Below are positions 26,410-35,465 of a DNA stretch of 36,080 nt, piece by piece (positions within the stretch are counted from its first letter, which is position 1; every line of letters starts with the position of its first letter). The stretch is from Butyrivibrio sp. (GTDB taxonomy: Bacteria > Bacillota > Clostridia > Lachnospirales > Lachnospiraceae). Position numbers and translations under genes: made by a program. Where the stretch lies: contig JAILFT010000046.1 of NCBI GenBank assembly GCA_024697425.1, forward strand, positions 1-36,080, in the 5' to 3' direction. The notes under the pieces were generated by a model, which worked only from the letters and a program-made list of their open reading frames with translations, was not told the DNA's origin and did not search any database.

Positions 26410-28341
26410 ATGATAGATATTAGAGAAAAAGTTGATGTTGCAATCATAGGTGCCGGTCACGCCGGATGTGAAGCTGCTCTTGCCTGCTCAAGGCTTGGAC
26501 TTAATACTGTTGTCTTTACCATGAGTGCTGACAACATTGCCTTCATGCCCTGCAATCCTCACATCGGAGGATCTTCAAAGGGACACCTTGTAAGAGAGAT
26601 AGATGCACTTGGAGGTGAGATGGGAAAGGTTATAGATAAAACTTTTCTTCAGTCCAAGATGCTCAATACTTCAAAGGGACCTGCTGTTCATTCCTTAAGA
26701 TGCCAGGCTGATAAGATGGAATATTCCAAAACCATGAGAAGAGTTTTGGAACAGCAGGACAATCTTACCATCAAACAGGCAGAAGTTTCAGAAATCCTTT
26801 TTGAAGATATGGATGATGAAACCTTAAAAAGAGACGGCTATAAGAAAAGGATAATCGGAGTAAAGATATTCTCCGGAATCATTTATGAGGCGAAGGCAGT
26901 TATCCTTTGCACGGGTACATATTTAAAGAGCCGTTGTCTTACCGGTGAAGCTATTACTTACAGCGGGCCGAATGGTCTTTTACCTTCTAATTATTTATCA
27001 GAGTCCCTTATTAAAGCGGGCATAGAACTTAGAAGATTCAAGACAGGTACACCTGCCAGGATGGATGGCCGTTCTATCGACTACTCCAAGATGTCTGAGC
27101 AGTTTGGTGATACTCCGGTTATTCCTTTTTCATTTGATACAGATCCGGCAGATGTTCAGAAACCTCAGGTTTCCTGCTGGCTTACATATACAAACGAAAA
27201 AACACATGAAATAATACGACAAAACATAAATAGATCACCTATATATGCAGGCATTATAGAAGGTGTAGGACCAAGATATTGTCCTTCCATAGAAGATAAG
27301 GTGGTTAAGTTCCCTGATCATGAAAGACACCAGGTGTTTGTTGAACCCGAGGGAACCTATACCAATGAGATGTATATTGACGGAATGTCTTCTTCACTTC
27401 CTGAGGATGTTCAGCTTGCAATGTACAGAACAGTTCCGGGCCTGGAGAATTGCAAGATAGTAAAAAATGCATATGCTATTGAATATGATTGCCTTTGTCC
27501 CGGTCAGCTCCATTCCACTTTGGAGATAAAGGACATTCGAGGACTTTTCAGTGCCGGTCAGTTTAACGGAAGCAGCGGTTATGAAGAAGCGGCTGCTCAG
27601 GGACTTTACGCAGGTATCAATGCTGCAATGCAAATACTTGGTAAAGATTATCTTTCCATTGACAGGTCGGAAGGTTATATAGGTGTCCTTGTTGATGACC
27701 TTGTTACCAAAGAAAATTTTGAACCCTACAGAATGATGACTTCAAGGGCTGAGTACAGACTTCTTTTGAGACAGGATAATGCTGATATAAGACTTCGTAA
27801 GAAGGGATATGAAGTAGGACTTATCAGCGAAGAAAAATATCAAAAGCTTTTGACAAAAGAAGAGAAAATCAAAAAGGAAGTAGACAGACTTAAGAATACA
27901 TTTGTTGGTGCCAATGCCAGAATCCAGGAATTCATGGAGAAGAATGGAAGCTCTCCTTTAAAGACAGCTACTTCTCTGGCTGAACTTATCTGTCGTCCCG
28001 AATTCAACTATGAGAATATCAAAGATATTGATCCGGAGAGAACAGTACTTCCTTCTGATGTGACAGAGCAGGTTGAGATTACCATAAGATATGAAGGGTA
28101 TATAGACAGACAGCAAAGACAGGTTGATCAGTTTAAAAAGCTGGAGTCTAAACTTATACCTGCTGATATTGATTATGATGATGTATCAAGTCTGCGTCTT
28201 GAGGCAAGACAGAAACTTGAAAAGTTCCGACCGTCGAATATAGGACAGGCTTCAAGAATAGGTGGAGTTAATCCTGCAGATATTTCTGTGCTGATAATTT
28301 ATCTTGATTCATTACGTCGAGGACAGAGTGATGAGAACTAA
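26410..28341 (+). CDS. mnmG: tRNA uridine-5-carboxymethylaminomethyl modification enzyme MnmG (GidA)
   Basis: A 643-residue FAD protein of normal length. The dinucleotide-binding loop is [19 protein letters not shown] near the N-terminus. Other family blocks are [49 protein letters not shown] and [20 protein letters not shown]. It partners MnmE in wobble-uridine modification. Only 3 bases separate it from mnmE and its last 11 bases overlap rsmG, so the three genes form one operon. Confidence 0.98.
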   Translation: MIDIREKVDVAIIGAGHAGCEAALACSRLGLNTVVFTMSADNIAFMPCNPHIGGSSKGHLVREIDALGGEMGKVIDKTFLQSKMLNTSKGPAVHSLRCQADKMEYSKTMRRVLEQQDNLTIKQAEVSEILFEDMDDETLKRDGYKKRIIGVKIFSGIIYEAKAVILCTGTYLKSRCLTGEAITYSGPNGLLPSNYLSESLIKAGIELRRFKTGTPARMDGRSIDYSKMSEQFGDTPVIPFSFDTDPADVQKPQVSCWLTYTNEKTHEIIRQNINRSPIYAGIIEGVGPRYCPSIEDKVVKFPDHERHQVFVEPEGTYTNEMYIDGMSSSLPEDVQLAMYRTVPGLENCKIVKNAYAIEYDCLCPGQLHSTLEIKDIRGLFSAGQFNGSSGYEEAAAQGLYAGINAAMQILGKDYLSIDRSEGYIGVLVDDLVTKENFEPYRMMTSRAEYRLLLRQDNADIRLRKKGYEVGLISEEKYQKLLTKEEKIKKEVDRLKNTFVGANARIQEFMEKNGSSPLKTATSLAELICRPEFNYENIKDIDPERTVLPSDVTEQVEITIRYEGYIDRQQRQVDQFKKLESKLIPADIDYDDVSSLRLEARQKLEKFRPSNIGQASRIGGVNPADISVLIIYLDSLRRGQSDEN

Positions 28342-29071
28342 GTACGAACAGATGATAAAAGATTTTGCCGAGTTTGGAGTTGAACTTTCTGATGAACAGA
28401 TTCAGCAGTTTGATACCTATTACTCAATGCTGGTTGAATGGAATAAGGTAATGAACCTTACTGGCATTACAGAATTCGATGATGTATGCAGACTTCATTT
28501 TACCGACAGTATCAGCAGCGCAAAGTTTTTTGATTTCAAGGGAAAAGATATTTCGCTTATAGATATAGGTACCGGAGCAGGCTTTCCCGGAATTCCTCTT
28601 AAGATAGTTTTTCCGGAACTTAATATTACATTGCTGGATTCATTGAATAAAAGACTTAACTTTTTAAATGATGTGATAGATGAATTACATCTAAATAATA
28701 CAGGTTCAATCAGAACACTTCATGGAAGAGCAGAAGATTTTTGCCAGAAGAAGGAAGGGTCTCTCAGAGAAACATTTGATGTTGCAGTTTCAAGAGCTGT
28801 TGCCAATATGGCTACATTATCAGAGTACTGTCTTCCCTATGTAAAGGTCGGCGGAAGTTTTCTTGCATATAAGAGTGAGAAAGCTGAAGGTGAGCTGGCA
28901 GAGGCCAAGGGTGCAATCCATCTTCTTGGTGGCAAGTTGGAATCTTCCAATGAATTTGTACTTCCCGGATCTGATGTCTCAAGAACAATATGTACAGTTA
29001 AGAAGGTAGAACCTACTTCAAAAAAGTATCCACGTAAGGCAGGAGTTCCTTCAAAGCAACCTCTGAAATAG
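28331..29071 (+). CDS. rsmG: 16S rRNA (guanine-N7) methyltransferase RsmG
   Basis: 246 residues from the ATG at 28331 ([12 protein letters not shown]), which has GAGGA 7 bases upstream inside the mnmG end; an in-frame TTG at 28304 is less likely. The SAM-binding motif is [17 protein letters not shown], with [12 protein letters not shown] and [12 protein letters not shown] as further family blocks. It methylates G527 (E. coli numbering) of 16S rRNA; loss gives low-level streptomycin resistance in other bacteria. No terminator is seen; the parS array begins 33 bases later. Confidence 0.96.
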   Translation: MRTKYEQMIKDFAEFGVELSDEQIQQFDTYYSMLVEWNKVMNLTGITEFDDVCRLHFTDSISSAKFFDFKGKDISLIDIGTGAGFPGIPLKIVFPELNITLLDSLNKRLNFLNDVIDELHLNNTGSIRTLHGRAEDFCQKKEGSLRETFDVAVSRAVANMATLSEYCLPYVKVGGSFLAYKSEKAEGELAEAKGAIHLLGGKLESSNEFVLPGSDVSRTICTVKKVEPTSKKYPRKAGVPSKQPLK

Positions 29072-29103
29072 ATATAGTGGTTTGATAAGTTTTTAAAACA
29101 AAA

Positions 29104-29119
29104 TGTTTCACGTGAAACA
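29104..29119. promoter_or_regulatory. parS: parS site 1
   Basis: TGTTTCACGTGAAACA, a perfect 16-base palindrome matching the bacterial parS consensus bound by ParB. First of three in the rsmG-parA gap. Confidence 0.97.
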
Positions 29120-29152
29120 TTAGATTCAGATACAATTTAAAACACCAAAAAT

Positions 29153-29168
29153 TGTTTCACGTGAAACA
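29153..29168. promoter_or_regulatory. parS: parS site 2
   Basis: A second identical perfect site, TGTTTCACGTGAAACA, 33 bases after the first. Confidence 0.97.
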
Positions 29169-29188
29169 TATAAACCCAAGATATTGTG

Positions 29189-29204
29189 AGTTTCACGTGA
29201 AACA
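29189..29204. promoter_or_regulatory. parS: parS site 3 (one mismatch)
   Basis: AGTTTCACGTGAAACA, the consensus with one outer-position change, 20 bases after site 2 and just upstream of the likely parA promoter. Confidence 0.93.
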
Positions 29205-29215
29205 TCAAAATATAG

Positions 29216-29245
29216 TTAACAAATTGTACGGTTTAAAAATACAAT
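29216..29245 (+). promoter_or_regulatory. Possible parAB promoter
   Basis: TTAACA (29216-29221), 18 bases, TACAAT (29240-29245). It would start transcription near 29252, exactly where the nested inverted repeat begins, about 12 bases after parS site 3. The -35 has one mismatch and the spacer is slightly long. Confidence 0.5.
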
Positions 29246-29251
29246 TAATAC

Positions 29252-29325
29252 CACAATATATAGTCAGAAGAGCATATTATCCTCGGCGAATTATAAAATA
29301 ATATAATCGCCGACTATATTTTGTG
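29252..29325 (+). repeat. Nested inverted repeat in the parA leader
   Basis: The outer arms CACAATATATAGTC (29252-29265) and GACTATATTTTGTG (29312-29325) match over 14 bases with one mismatch. The inner arms CGGCGA (29284-29289) and TCGCCG (29307-29312) continue into TTATA/TATAA with one bulged A. There is no T-run, so it is not a terminator. It ends 27 bases before the parA ribosome site. It could act as a 5' mRNA structure or as an operator. Confidence 0.55.
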
Positions 29326-29361
29326 ATAAAATCATAATAGCGTTTTAGAGTTGGAGGAATG

Positions 29362-30138
29362 ATGGGTAGAATAATAGCAATCGCAAATCAAAAGGGTGGT
29401 GTAGGTAAGACAACTACCACCATCAATCTTGCTGCCGCTCTGGCAGAAAAGAAAAAGAAAGTTCTGGTAGTGGATACCGATCCCCAGGGAAATACAACAA
29501 GCGGTTTTGGTCTGGACAGAGCTCAGATAGAGAACACAATCTATCAGCTTATGATCGATGAGTGCTCAATTGATGAAGCTATTATCAAGGATGTACTTGA
29601 AGACCTTCCCGGACTGGATATACTTCCTGCCAATGTAGATCTGGCAGCTGTTGAAGTAGAGCTTATGGATGTTGAAGAAAAGGAGTTCATTCTTCAGAGA
29701 GCACTTAATGAGGTTAAGGACAAATACGATTTTATCGTGATCGATTGCCCGCCTTCACTGAGTATGCTGACAGTCAATTCCATGACAAGTGCCAGCACAG
29801 TTCTAGTTCCTATTCAGTGTGAGTACTACGCACTGGAAGGATTAAGTCAGTTGATCCATACCGTTAACCTGGTAAAAGACAGATTGAATCCCGAACTTGA
29901 GATGGAAGGTGTAGTGTTCACCATGTTTGATTCAAGAACAAACCTTTCTCTTCAGGTAGTAGAAAATGTAAAAGAGAATATCGAGGAGCATGTCTACAAG
30001 ACAATCATCCCGAGAAATATTCGTCTTGCCGAGGCACCCAGTTACGGTCTGCCCATTACTCTGTATGAACCCAAGTCTGCCGGAGCAGAAGCATACAGAT
30101 TACTGGCTCAGGAAATAATCGACAGAAAATTTAATTAA
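29362..30138 (+). CDS. parA: Chromosome partitioning ATPase ParA (Soj)
   Basis: 258 residues from the second of two adjacent ATGs (MGRIIAIANQKGG); GGAGG is 4 bases from it and only 1 base from the first. The deviant Walker A is QKGGVGKTTTTINLA, with VVDTDPQGNTTSG and FIVIDCPPSLSMLTVNS. It forms ATP-dependent dimers on DNA and works with ParB-parS in origin segregation; Soj homologues also tune DnaA activity. parB follows after 17 bases and three parS sites lie upstream. Confidence 0.97.
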   Translation: MGRIIAIANQKGGVGKTTTTINLAAALAEKKKKVLVVDTDPQGNTTSGFGLDRAQIENTIYQLMIDECSIDEAIIKDVLEDLPGLDILPANVDLAAVEVELMDVEEKEFILQRALNEVKDKYDFIVIDCPPSLSMLTVNSMTSASTVLVPIQCEYYALEGLSQLIHTVNLVKDRLNPELEMEGVVFTMFDSRTNLSLQVVENVKENIEEHVYKTIIPRNIRLAEAPSYGLPITLYEPKSAGAEAYRLLAQEIIDRKFN

Positions 30139-30155
30139 TATACGGAGGAAATATA

Positions 30156-31043
30156 ATGGCAGCAAAGAGGGGACTGGGCAAGGGTCTTGATGCAATGATC
30201 CCTGCCAAGAAAACAGTTGCTAAGTCAAAGCCTGTAGTGGAGAACCACGTTGAGGGACAGGTTGTTAATGTAAACATAACCAAGGTTGAGCCCAACAGGA
30301 ATCAGCCCAGAAAGACATTTGATGAAGACAGCATGGAGGATATGATCGACAGCATTAAGCAGATCGGTATCATCAATCCTCTTATAGTAGTAGACAAGGG
30401 CGATCACTTTATGATCGTCGGCGGTGAGAGAAGGTGGAGAGCAGCTCAGAAGGTTGGATTAAAAGAGGTCCCTGTTATCATCAAGGATCTTACCGAGGAG
30501 CAGATAGCTGTTTACTCAATCATCGATAACGTTCAGAGAGAAGATGTAAATCCCATCGAAGCAGCACTGGCTTTCCAGAAGCTCATCGATGATTTCGGAT
30601 ATACTCAGGATGCTATTGCAAAAAATATTTCAAAGAGCCGAGTATATGTCACCAACTCCTTAAGACTTCTTAAGCTCTGTGACAAGGTTCGCGAGATGGT
30701 AGTACAGGGTCAGCTTTCAACAGGTCATGCCAGAGCACTTATCCCTGTAGAAGATCCCGACCAGCAGTTTGAACTTGCACAGAAAGTATTCGATGAAGAG
30801 CTCAGTGTAAGAGCTGCCGAGAAGATGGTCAAGAATCTTGGAAAGACCAAGCCCAAGAAGACCAAGTCAAATACCAGTCAGAGTCTCGATGCTGTTTACG
30901 GAGAATTATCAGAGAAATGTAAGCAGGCCATCGGAACAAAGGTAGAGATTGTTTCCAAGGGAGACGGAACAGGCAAGATTGAGATCGAGTTTTACAGTTC
31001 CGATGATCTTGAGAAGATTACCGACAGACTTTGCAGAGAATAA
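30156..31043 (+). CDS. parB: Chromosome partitioning protein ParB (Spo0J)
   Basis: 295 residues. The N-terminal RGLGKGLDAMIP is the ParA-contact end. The CTP-binding ParB/Srx-like fold has NRNQPRKTF (about 47-55) and VGGERRWRAA (GERR at 90-93). An HTH near 147-172 (TQDAIAKNISKSRVYVTNSL) reads parS, and the C-terminal dimer domain follows. ParB clamps slide from parS and load condensin. A GGAGG ribosome site precedes the ATG. Confidence 0.97.
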   Translation: MAAKRGLGKGLDAMIPAKKTVAKSKPVVENHVEGQVVNVNITKVEPNRNQPRKTFDEDSMEDMIDSIKQIGIINPLIVVDKGDHFMIVGGERRWRAAQKVGLKEVPVIIKDLTEEQIAVYSIIDNVQREDVNPIEAALAFQKLIDDFGYTQDAIAKNISKSRVYVTNSLRLLKLCDKVREMVVQGQLSTGHARALIPVEDPDQQFELAQKVFDEELSVRAAEKMVKNLGKTKPKKTKSNTSQSLDAVYGELSEKCKQAIGTKVEIVSKGDGTGKIEIEFYSSDDLEKITDRLCRE

Positions 31044-31064
31044 TCATAAGGTTGGGGGGACAAC

Positions 31065-31586
31065 ATGAGCAGCAATATTTTTAGTGCCATCGGACTTGGA
31101 AATCTGGATCCGGCAATTCTTTTTATAGTAATGCTGGTTCTGATCATAGTTCTTTTCATATTAAATATTCTTCAGTCCAAGAAGCTGACAAAGCTTACCA
31201 GGAAATACAATAAATTCATGAACGGTAAGGAAGCCGAGTCACTGGAGGAGGAAATCGTAGGTCTTTTCCATGACAACAGGATGATCAGGGCTGAGAATGA
31301 TAAGAACCGGAAGGAAATAATTGACATCAACAGAAGAATGGCAAGGACTTTCCAGAAAATAGGTCTAGAGAAGTACGATGCATTCAGCCATGACGGAGGA
31401 AGATTGAGTTTTGCCCTTTGTATGCTGGATGAGAATGACAACGGATTTTTGCTGAACTCAGTTCACAATTCAGACGGAATGAACTATTCATATTCTAAAG
31501 CCATCAATGCCGGTGTGGCAGATGTTGAGCTGAGTAAGGATGAAAAGAGAGCGCTGGATAAGGCGCTGGACAGCGGAAACAGATAA
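31065..31586 (+). CDS. DUF4446 family membrane-anchored protein
   Basis: 173 residues. One N-terminal membrane helix (about 15-38, ILFIVMLVLIIVLFILNIL) is followed by a Lys/Glu-rich coiled-coil stretch (40-95). The conserved DUF4446 block follows (KYDAFSHDGGRLSFALCMLD, NGFLLNSVHNSDGMNYSYSK). The family is usual next to parB in Clostridia; its function is unknown. The start is 21 bases after parB with a GGGGG-like ribosome site, so it is probably in the parAB operon and may tie chromosome segregation to the membrane (inference). Confidence 0.85.
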   Translation: MSSNIFSAIGLGNLDPAILFIVMLVLIIVLFILNILQSKKLTKLTRKYNKFMNGKEAESLEEEIVGLFHDNRMIRAENDKNRKEIIDINRRMARTFQKIGLEKYDAFSHDGGRLSFALCMLDENDNGFLLNSVHNSDGMNYSYSKAINAGVADVELSKDEKRALDKALDSGNR

Positions 31587-31638
31587 TATTTATTAAAATA
31601 TAATTGTATAAAATATATTTATAGCGGAGGAGATCAAA

Positions 31639-32928
31639 ATGATCGACATTAAATTCCTAAGAGAAAACCCTGATGTAGTCAGGGAGAACATCAAGAAGAA
31701 ATTCCAGGATGAGAAGCTCCCTCTGGTAGATGAGGTTATTGCCTTAGACTCAGAGAGAAGAAGCAATCAGCAGAAGGCTGATGAGATCAGAGCTCACAGA
31801 AATAAGATTTCCAAGGAAATCGGAGGTCTTATGGCTCAGGGCAAAAAAGAAGAGGCTATGGCTCTGAAGGATGAAGTTGCCAAGGAGGCCAAGGAGCTGG
31901 AGGAGCTTGAAACTAAGCAGAAGGAGCTGGACGAGGAGGTTACCAATAAGATGATGATCATTCCTCAGATCATCGACGATTCAGTTCCCATCGGAAAAGA
32001 TGATTCAGAGAATGTGGAGATCCAGAAATACGGCGAGCCTGTAGTTCCCGATTTTGAGATCCCTTATCATACAGACATCATGGAGAGCTTTAACGGTATC
32101 GACCTTGATGCAGCAAGAAGAGTTGCAGGTAATGGTTTCTATTACCTCATGGGTGACATCGCAAGACTTCACTCAGCAGTTATTTCCTATGCAAGAGATT
32201 TCATGATCGACAGAGGATTCACCTACTGTGTACCTCCTTTCATGATCCACGGCAACGTTGTTGCAGGTGTTATGAGCTTCCCTGAGATGGAGGCCATGAT
32301 GTACAAGATCGAGGGCGAAGACCTGTACCTTATCGGAACCAGTGAGCACTCAATGATCGGTAAGTTCATCGATCAGATCGTTCCCGAAGAGCAGATGCCC
32401 ATGGCGCTTACAAGCTATTCACCCTGCTTTAGAAAAGAGAAGGGTGCCCACGGTATCGAGGAGAGAGGTGTTTACAGAATCCACCAGTTCGAGAAGCAGG
32501 AGATGGTAGTTATCTGTAAGCCCGAAGATTCCAAGACCTGGTATGACAAGCTCTGGCAGAACACTGTTGATCTGTTCAGAACTCTGGACATTCCTGTCAG
32601 AACTCTGGAGTGCTGCTCAGGAGACCTTGCAGACCTTAAGTGCAAGAGCTGCGATGTTGAGGCATGGTCACCCAGACAGAAGAAGTACTTTGAGGTTGGA
32701 AGCTGCTCTAACCTTGGAGATGCTCAGGCAAGAAGACTTAAGATCAGAATCAAGGGCAAGGATGGCAACTATCTTGCTCACACCCTTAACAATACAGTTG
32801 TTGCTCCTCCCAGAATGCTCATCGCATTCCTTGAGAACAACCTTCAGGCTGACGGAACCGTTAAAATCCCTGAGGTTCTCAGACCTTACATGGGAGGAAA
32901 AGAGCTTCTTGTTCCCAATAAGAAGTAA
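31639..32928 (+). CDS. serS: Seryl-tRNA synthetase
   Basis: A 429-residue class II synthetase. The N-terminal coiled-coil arm (about 30-105, rich in KEL/EEL repeats) recognises the long variable arm of tRNA-Ser. Class II motifs include SPCFRKEKGAHGIEERGVYR (motif 2) and the C-terminal NNTVVAPPRMLIAFLENN (motif 3). TSEHSMIGKF belongs to the serine-binding region; the usual TAEV is replaced by TSEH. A GGAGGAG ribosome site precedes the ATG. The 52-base upstream gap is too short for a T-box leader. Confidence 0.95.
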   Translation: MIDIKFLRENPDVVRENIKKKFQDEKLPLVDEVIALDSERRSNQQKADEIRAHRNKISKEIGGLMAQGKKEEAMALKDEVAKEAKELEELETKQKELDEEVTNKMMIIPQIIDDSVPIGKDDSENVEIQKYGEPVVPDFEIPYHTDIMESFNGIDLDAARRVAGNGFYYLMGDIARLHSAVISYARDFMIDRGFTYCVPPFMIHGNVVAGVMSFPEMEAMMYKIEGEDLYLIGTSEHSMIGKFIDQIVPEEQMPMALTSYSPCFRKEKGAHGIEERGVYRIHQFEKQEMVVICKPEDSKTWYDKLWQNTVDLFRTLDIPVRTLECCSGDLADLKCKSCDVEAWSPRQKKYFEVGSCSNLGDAQARRLKIRIKGKDGNYLAHTLNNTVVAPPRMLIAFLENNLQADGTVKIPEVLRPYMGGKELLVPNKK

Positions 32929-32954
32929 TTTTTCCGGAAAAGAGGTAAGACTCG

Positions 32955-33842
32955 TTGCATAGATATCTTAGAGCTGTGGGTTTTTCAAAGATTAAAGACA
33001 GAAAAGATCTGACCCAGCTCATAACCAGTACAATTCAGCAGGCCCAGAGGCGGTCCTACATCACAAATAATGACAATGTGATCCTGTCAGAGTTTGACAG
33101 AGACTACGCCGACGACATCGGAATCGCAGTCTGCGGGGAATTCGATGAGGAGGATAAGTTCATCTACGAATATTATTATCCTTATCTTGTACCTTCCGCA
33201 GTCAGCACCGAAGAGGACCTGAACGTGGAGCGCCATGCGGCCAATTATTCCTACGCCGGCGTTTGCAACGAACCCAGGATCGGGGTCACCCTTATCTTTT
33301 ATCTGCAGAACATGATCCCGTATATCAAGTACGAGAATGAGGACAAGTTCCCGATAAAGGGAACCACCTTAAGCCTCTCCGCTCTCTCCATCAAAGGTCA
33401 GATCCTGATGCCTATACACAAGACCGAAGAGGAAAAAGAGGCAGCTAAGAAGAAAAACAATTACAGGAATAAACTTATAAACAATGCCAGACGCGGGGAT
33501 GAGACAGCCATCGAATCCCTGACGCTGGAGGATATGGATCTTTATACCACATTATCCAAGAAGATCCGCAAGCAGGATGTTTACAGTCTCGTTGATACTT
33601 ACTTTATGCCCTACGGTGTAGAGTGCGACCACTACTCGGTTCTTGGAGAAGTGGTAAGTACCAGACTTGTGGAGAACAAGTTTACCGGCGAGTTTGTTTA
33701 CATCATGAGAATCAATTGCAATGACCTTGAGTTCGATGTCTGCATCAACAGGGAAGACCTTTTGGGAGAACCTGCTGTTGGACGTAGATTCAAGGGTAAT
33801 ATATGGATGCAGGGACACATCAATTATCCCGAAGCAAAATAA
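32955..33842 (+). CDS. DUF3881 family protein
   Basis: 295 residues beginning at TTG (MHRYLRAVGFSKIKDRKD) with AGAGG 9 bases upstream; no ATG fits the conserved N-terminus. The sequence contains FDRDYADDIGIAVCGEFDEED, a charged Lys-rich middle (KTEEEKEAAKKKNN, about 155-170) and a C-terminal beta-rich part (MRINCNDLEFDVCINREDL). It resembles the DUF3881 family of Lachnospiraceae, of unknown function. It has no signal peptide or membrane segment. It lies between serS (26 bases) and deoD (15 bases), so it is probably co-transcribed with deoD. Confidence 0.78.
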   Translation: MHRYLRAVGFSKIKDRKDLTQLITSTIQQAQRRSYITNNDNVILSEFDRDYADDIGIAVCGEFDEEDKFIYEYYYPYLVPSAVSTEEDLNVERHAANYSYAGVCNEPRIGVTLIFYLQNMIPYIKYENEDKFPIKGTTLSLSALSIKGQILMPIHKTEEEKEAAKKKNNYRNKLINNARRGDETAIESLTLEDMDLYTTLSKKIRKQDVYSLVDTYFMPYGVECDHYSVLGEVVSTRLVENKFTGEFVYIMRINCNDLEFDVCINREDLLGEPAVGRRFKGNIWMQGHINYPEAK

Positions 33843-33857
33843 AAGGAGGAAAAGATT

Positions 33858-34565
33858 ATGGCAACACCCCACAACAGTGCAGAAAAAGGCGATTTTGCCA
33901 AGACCGTTCTCATGCCAGGTGATCCTTTAAGAGCTAAATTCATCGCAGAGAACTTTCTTACAGATATCAAGTGTGTCAACGAAGTAAGAGGAATGCTGGG
34001 CTTTACCGGTAAGTACGAGGGAAAAGAGGTGTCTGTAATGGGACACGGAATGGGAATCCCTTCAATCGGTATCTATACCTACGAACTCTTTAACTTCTAT
34101 GATGTTGACAATATCATCAGAGTCGGCAGCGCAGGCGGACTGCAGGATAAGGTTAACGTAATGGACATTATCTTTGCCCAGGGCGCACACACTGATTCCA
34201 ACTATGGATTCCAGTATGGTCTTCCCGGAACCTTCGCACCTACAGCAAGCTATGATATCCTTGAGAAGGCAGTAGCAATTGCCAAGGAGAAAGGCGTAAC
34301 TTATCACGTTGGTGATGTTCTTTCTTCAGATGCTTTCTACAAGAAGTGCAATGAGAGTGAGCTCTACAGAAACTATGGCGCTCTTGCAGTAGAGATGGAG
34401 ACACCCGCTCTTTACATGAATGCAGCAGAGGCCGGCAAGAACGCTCTTACAATCCTTACCTGCTCAGATCACCTCTTCAAATCCGAGGAGCTTACAGCCA
34501 AGGAGAGAGAGACAGGCTTTACAGACATGATGGAGATTGCGCTTAAGACAGCAGTTCAGCTTTAA
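33858..34565 (+). CDS. deoD: Purine-nucleoside phosphorylase, DeoD type
   Basis: A 235-residue hexameric-type PNP. Landmarks are VLMPGDPLRAKFIAENFL (phosphate binding), GHGMGIPSIGIYTYEL, RVGSAGG, VEMETPALY (nucleoside binding) and TCSDHLF with the catalytic Asp. It splits purine (deoxy)nucleosides to base and (deoxy)ribose-1-phosphate for salvage. An AGGAGG ribosome site precedes the ATG and a strong terminator ends the unit. Confidence 0.97.
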   Translation: MATPHNSAEKGDFAKTVLMPGDPLRAKFIAENFLTDIKCVNEVRGMLGFTGKYEGKEVSVMGHGMGIPSIGIYTYELFNFYDVDNIIRVGSAGGLQDKVNVMDIIFAQGAHTDSNYGFQYGLPGTFAPTASYDILEKAVAIAKEKGVTYHVGDVLSSDAFYKKCNESELYRNYGALAVEMETPALYMNAAEAGKNALTILTCSDHLFKSEELTAKERETGFTDMMEIALKTAVQL

Positions 34566-34592
34566 TCTTACAAATATTGATTTATAAAGATT

Positions 34593-34628
34593 AAGAAGTC
34601 CTGACCTTTTGGTCAAGGACTTCTTTTT
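34593..34628 (+). terminator. Strong intrinsic terminator after deoD
   Basis: AAGAAGTCC then TGACC (34593-34606) pairs with GGTCA, one bulged A, then GGACTTCTT (34611-34625), 14 pairs with a 4-base loop, followed by a T-run. It closes the serS-DUF3881-deoD unit. Confidence 0.92.
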
Positions 34629-34732
34629 AATTTCCGGGCAAAAAAGGTACTATATATTTCTTTACGTGCATATGATAGCGTGATAATAGGAACACAAAAA
34701 CCTATGATATGATTAATTAAGGAGTAGTTATC

Positions 34733-35212
34733 ATGAAGAAAAATATACGAATGGTTTTACTTTTAGAACTTTTGCTTTTCATTGTTGTTTTTTTAATCAG
34801 TACCCTTGGTACAAGTTTTGGTTTCTCAGCCATAGCATGGTTCTTGGATTGGCCTTCGCTTATCCTCGTTATGCTGGTACTTATCCCGGGACTTATTATC
34901 ATGGGAGAATGGAAAGATTTTTTGAAGGCATTCTCTGTAGGAATAAAAGATTTCAGACTCTTAGAGCTTAAAAACATAATTGAAGCAGTGGGAGCAGCTC
35001 AGAAACTTACCATCTTTGGTGCACTCTTTGCCATCATAACATCAGCAATACTGCTCATGGGACACCTTTCCGATCCTGAAACAATAGGACCGAACCTGGC
35101 TGTCTGCTTCCTTGCAGGCTTCTACGCAGTTATCATCGAATTTTTCCTTCTGCCTCTTAGGCTCAATGCCGAGCGTAAGATGAATGAAGAGATGGATATG
35201 GAAGATGAATGA
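34733..35212 (+). CDS. Miniature MotA-like membrane protein
   Basis: 159 residues with four hydrophobic segments at about 7-27, 36-62, 88-108 and 118-142. The second (FLDWPSLILVMLVLIPGLII followed by WKDFLKAF) resembles MotA TM2. The last two (IFGALFAIITSAILLM, LSDPETIGPNLAVCFLAGFY) follow the MotA TM3/TM4 pattern, including the DP-x-x-IGP-x-x-AV block. The cytoplasmic domain that contacts FliG in true MotA (about 100 residues) is reduced to about 25. A charged tail ends it. The AAGGAG ribosome site is good. The next gene, a LuxR-type HTH, overlaps its end by 8 bases. No flagellar genes or MotB are nearby. The function is unknown. Confidence 0.72.
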   Translation: MKKNIRMVLLLELLLFIVVFLISTLGTSFGFSAIAWFLDWPSLILVMLVLIPGLIIMGEWKDFLKAFSVGIKDFRLLELKNIIEAVGAAQKLTIFGALFAIITSAILLMGHLSDPETIGPNLAVCFLAGFYAVIIEFFLLPLRLNAERKMNEEMDMEDE

Positions 35213-35441
35213 TTTTGGGATCACCAAAGAAAAGTATCTAAGCATAGCCCGTAAATTCGGACTCACAAAGAGAGAGCTTGAACTCGGATACCTTAAAGTG
35301 TCGGGGTTTTCAAATCATAGAATTGCTTATATGCTGGGAATTTCAGAACAGACAGTAAAAAATCATTTCACTCACATTTATGAAAAGGCCTGGGTTCCCG
35401 GAAGAAAAGAATTTCAAGAGCTGTTTATACAGGATGGATAG
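35205..35441 (+). CDS. Stand-alone LuxR-type HTH regulator
   Basis: 78 residues from the ATG at 35205 (MNDFGITKEKYL), which overlaps the preceding stop; an ATG at 35184 would add 7 residues. Almost the whole protein is a LuxR/GerE-type four-helix HTH (FGLTKRELELGYLKVSGFSN, IAYMLGISEQTVKNHFTHIY). There is no receiver or ligand domain, so the signal probably arrives through a partner. The obligate overlap with the mini-MotA gene suggests that the membrane protein is this partner (inference). Confidence 0.85.
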   Translation: MNDFGITKEKYLSIARKFGLTKRELELGYLKVSGFSNHRIAYMLGISEQTVKNHFTHIYEKAWVPGRKEFQELFIQDG

Positions 35442-35465
35442 GTAATTATGTGTTAGAATTATTTC

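Noticed and set aside
29072-29358. A noc gene between rsmG and parA, as in Bacillus
   Set aside because: The gap is only about 290 bases and holds parS sites and inverted repeats; no coding frame.
31587-31638. T-box leader for serS
   Set aside because: Only 52 bases separate serS from the upstream gene, too short for a T-box with its antiterminator; no such motif seen.
34661-34687. Promoter TTTACG-15-GATAAT before the mini-MotA gene
   Set aside because: The spacer is too short and both hexamers are weak; a promoter must exist after the deoD terminator but I cannot place it.
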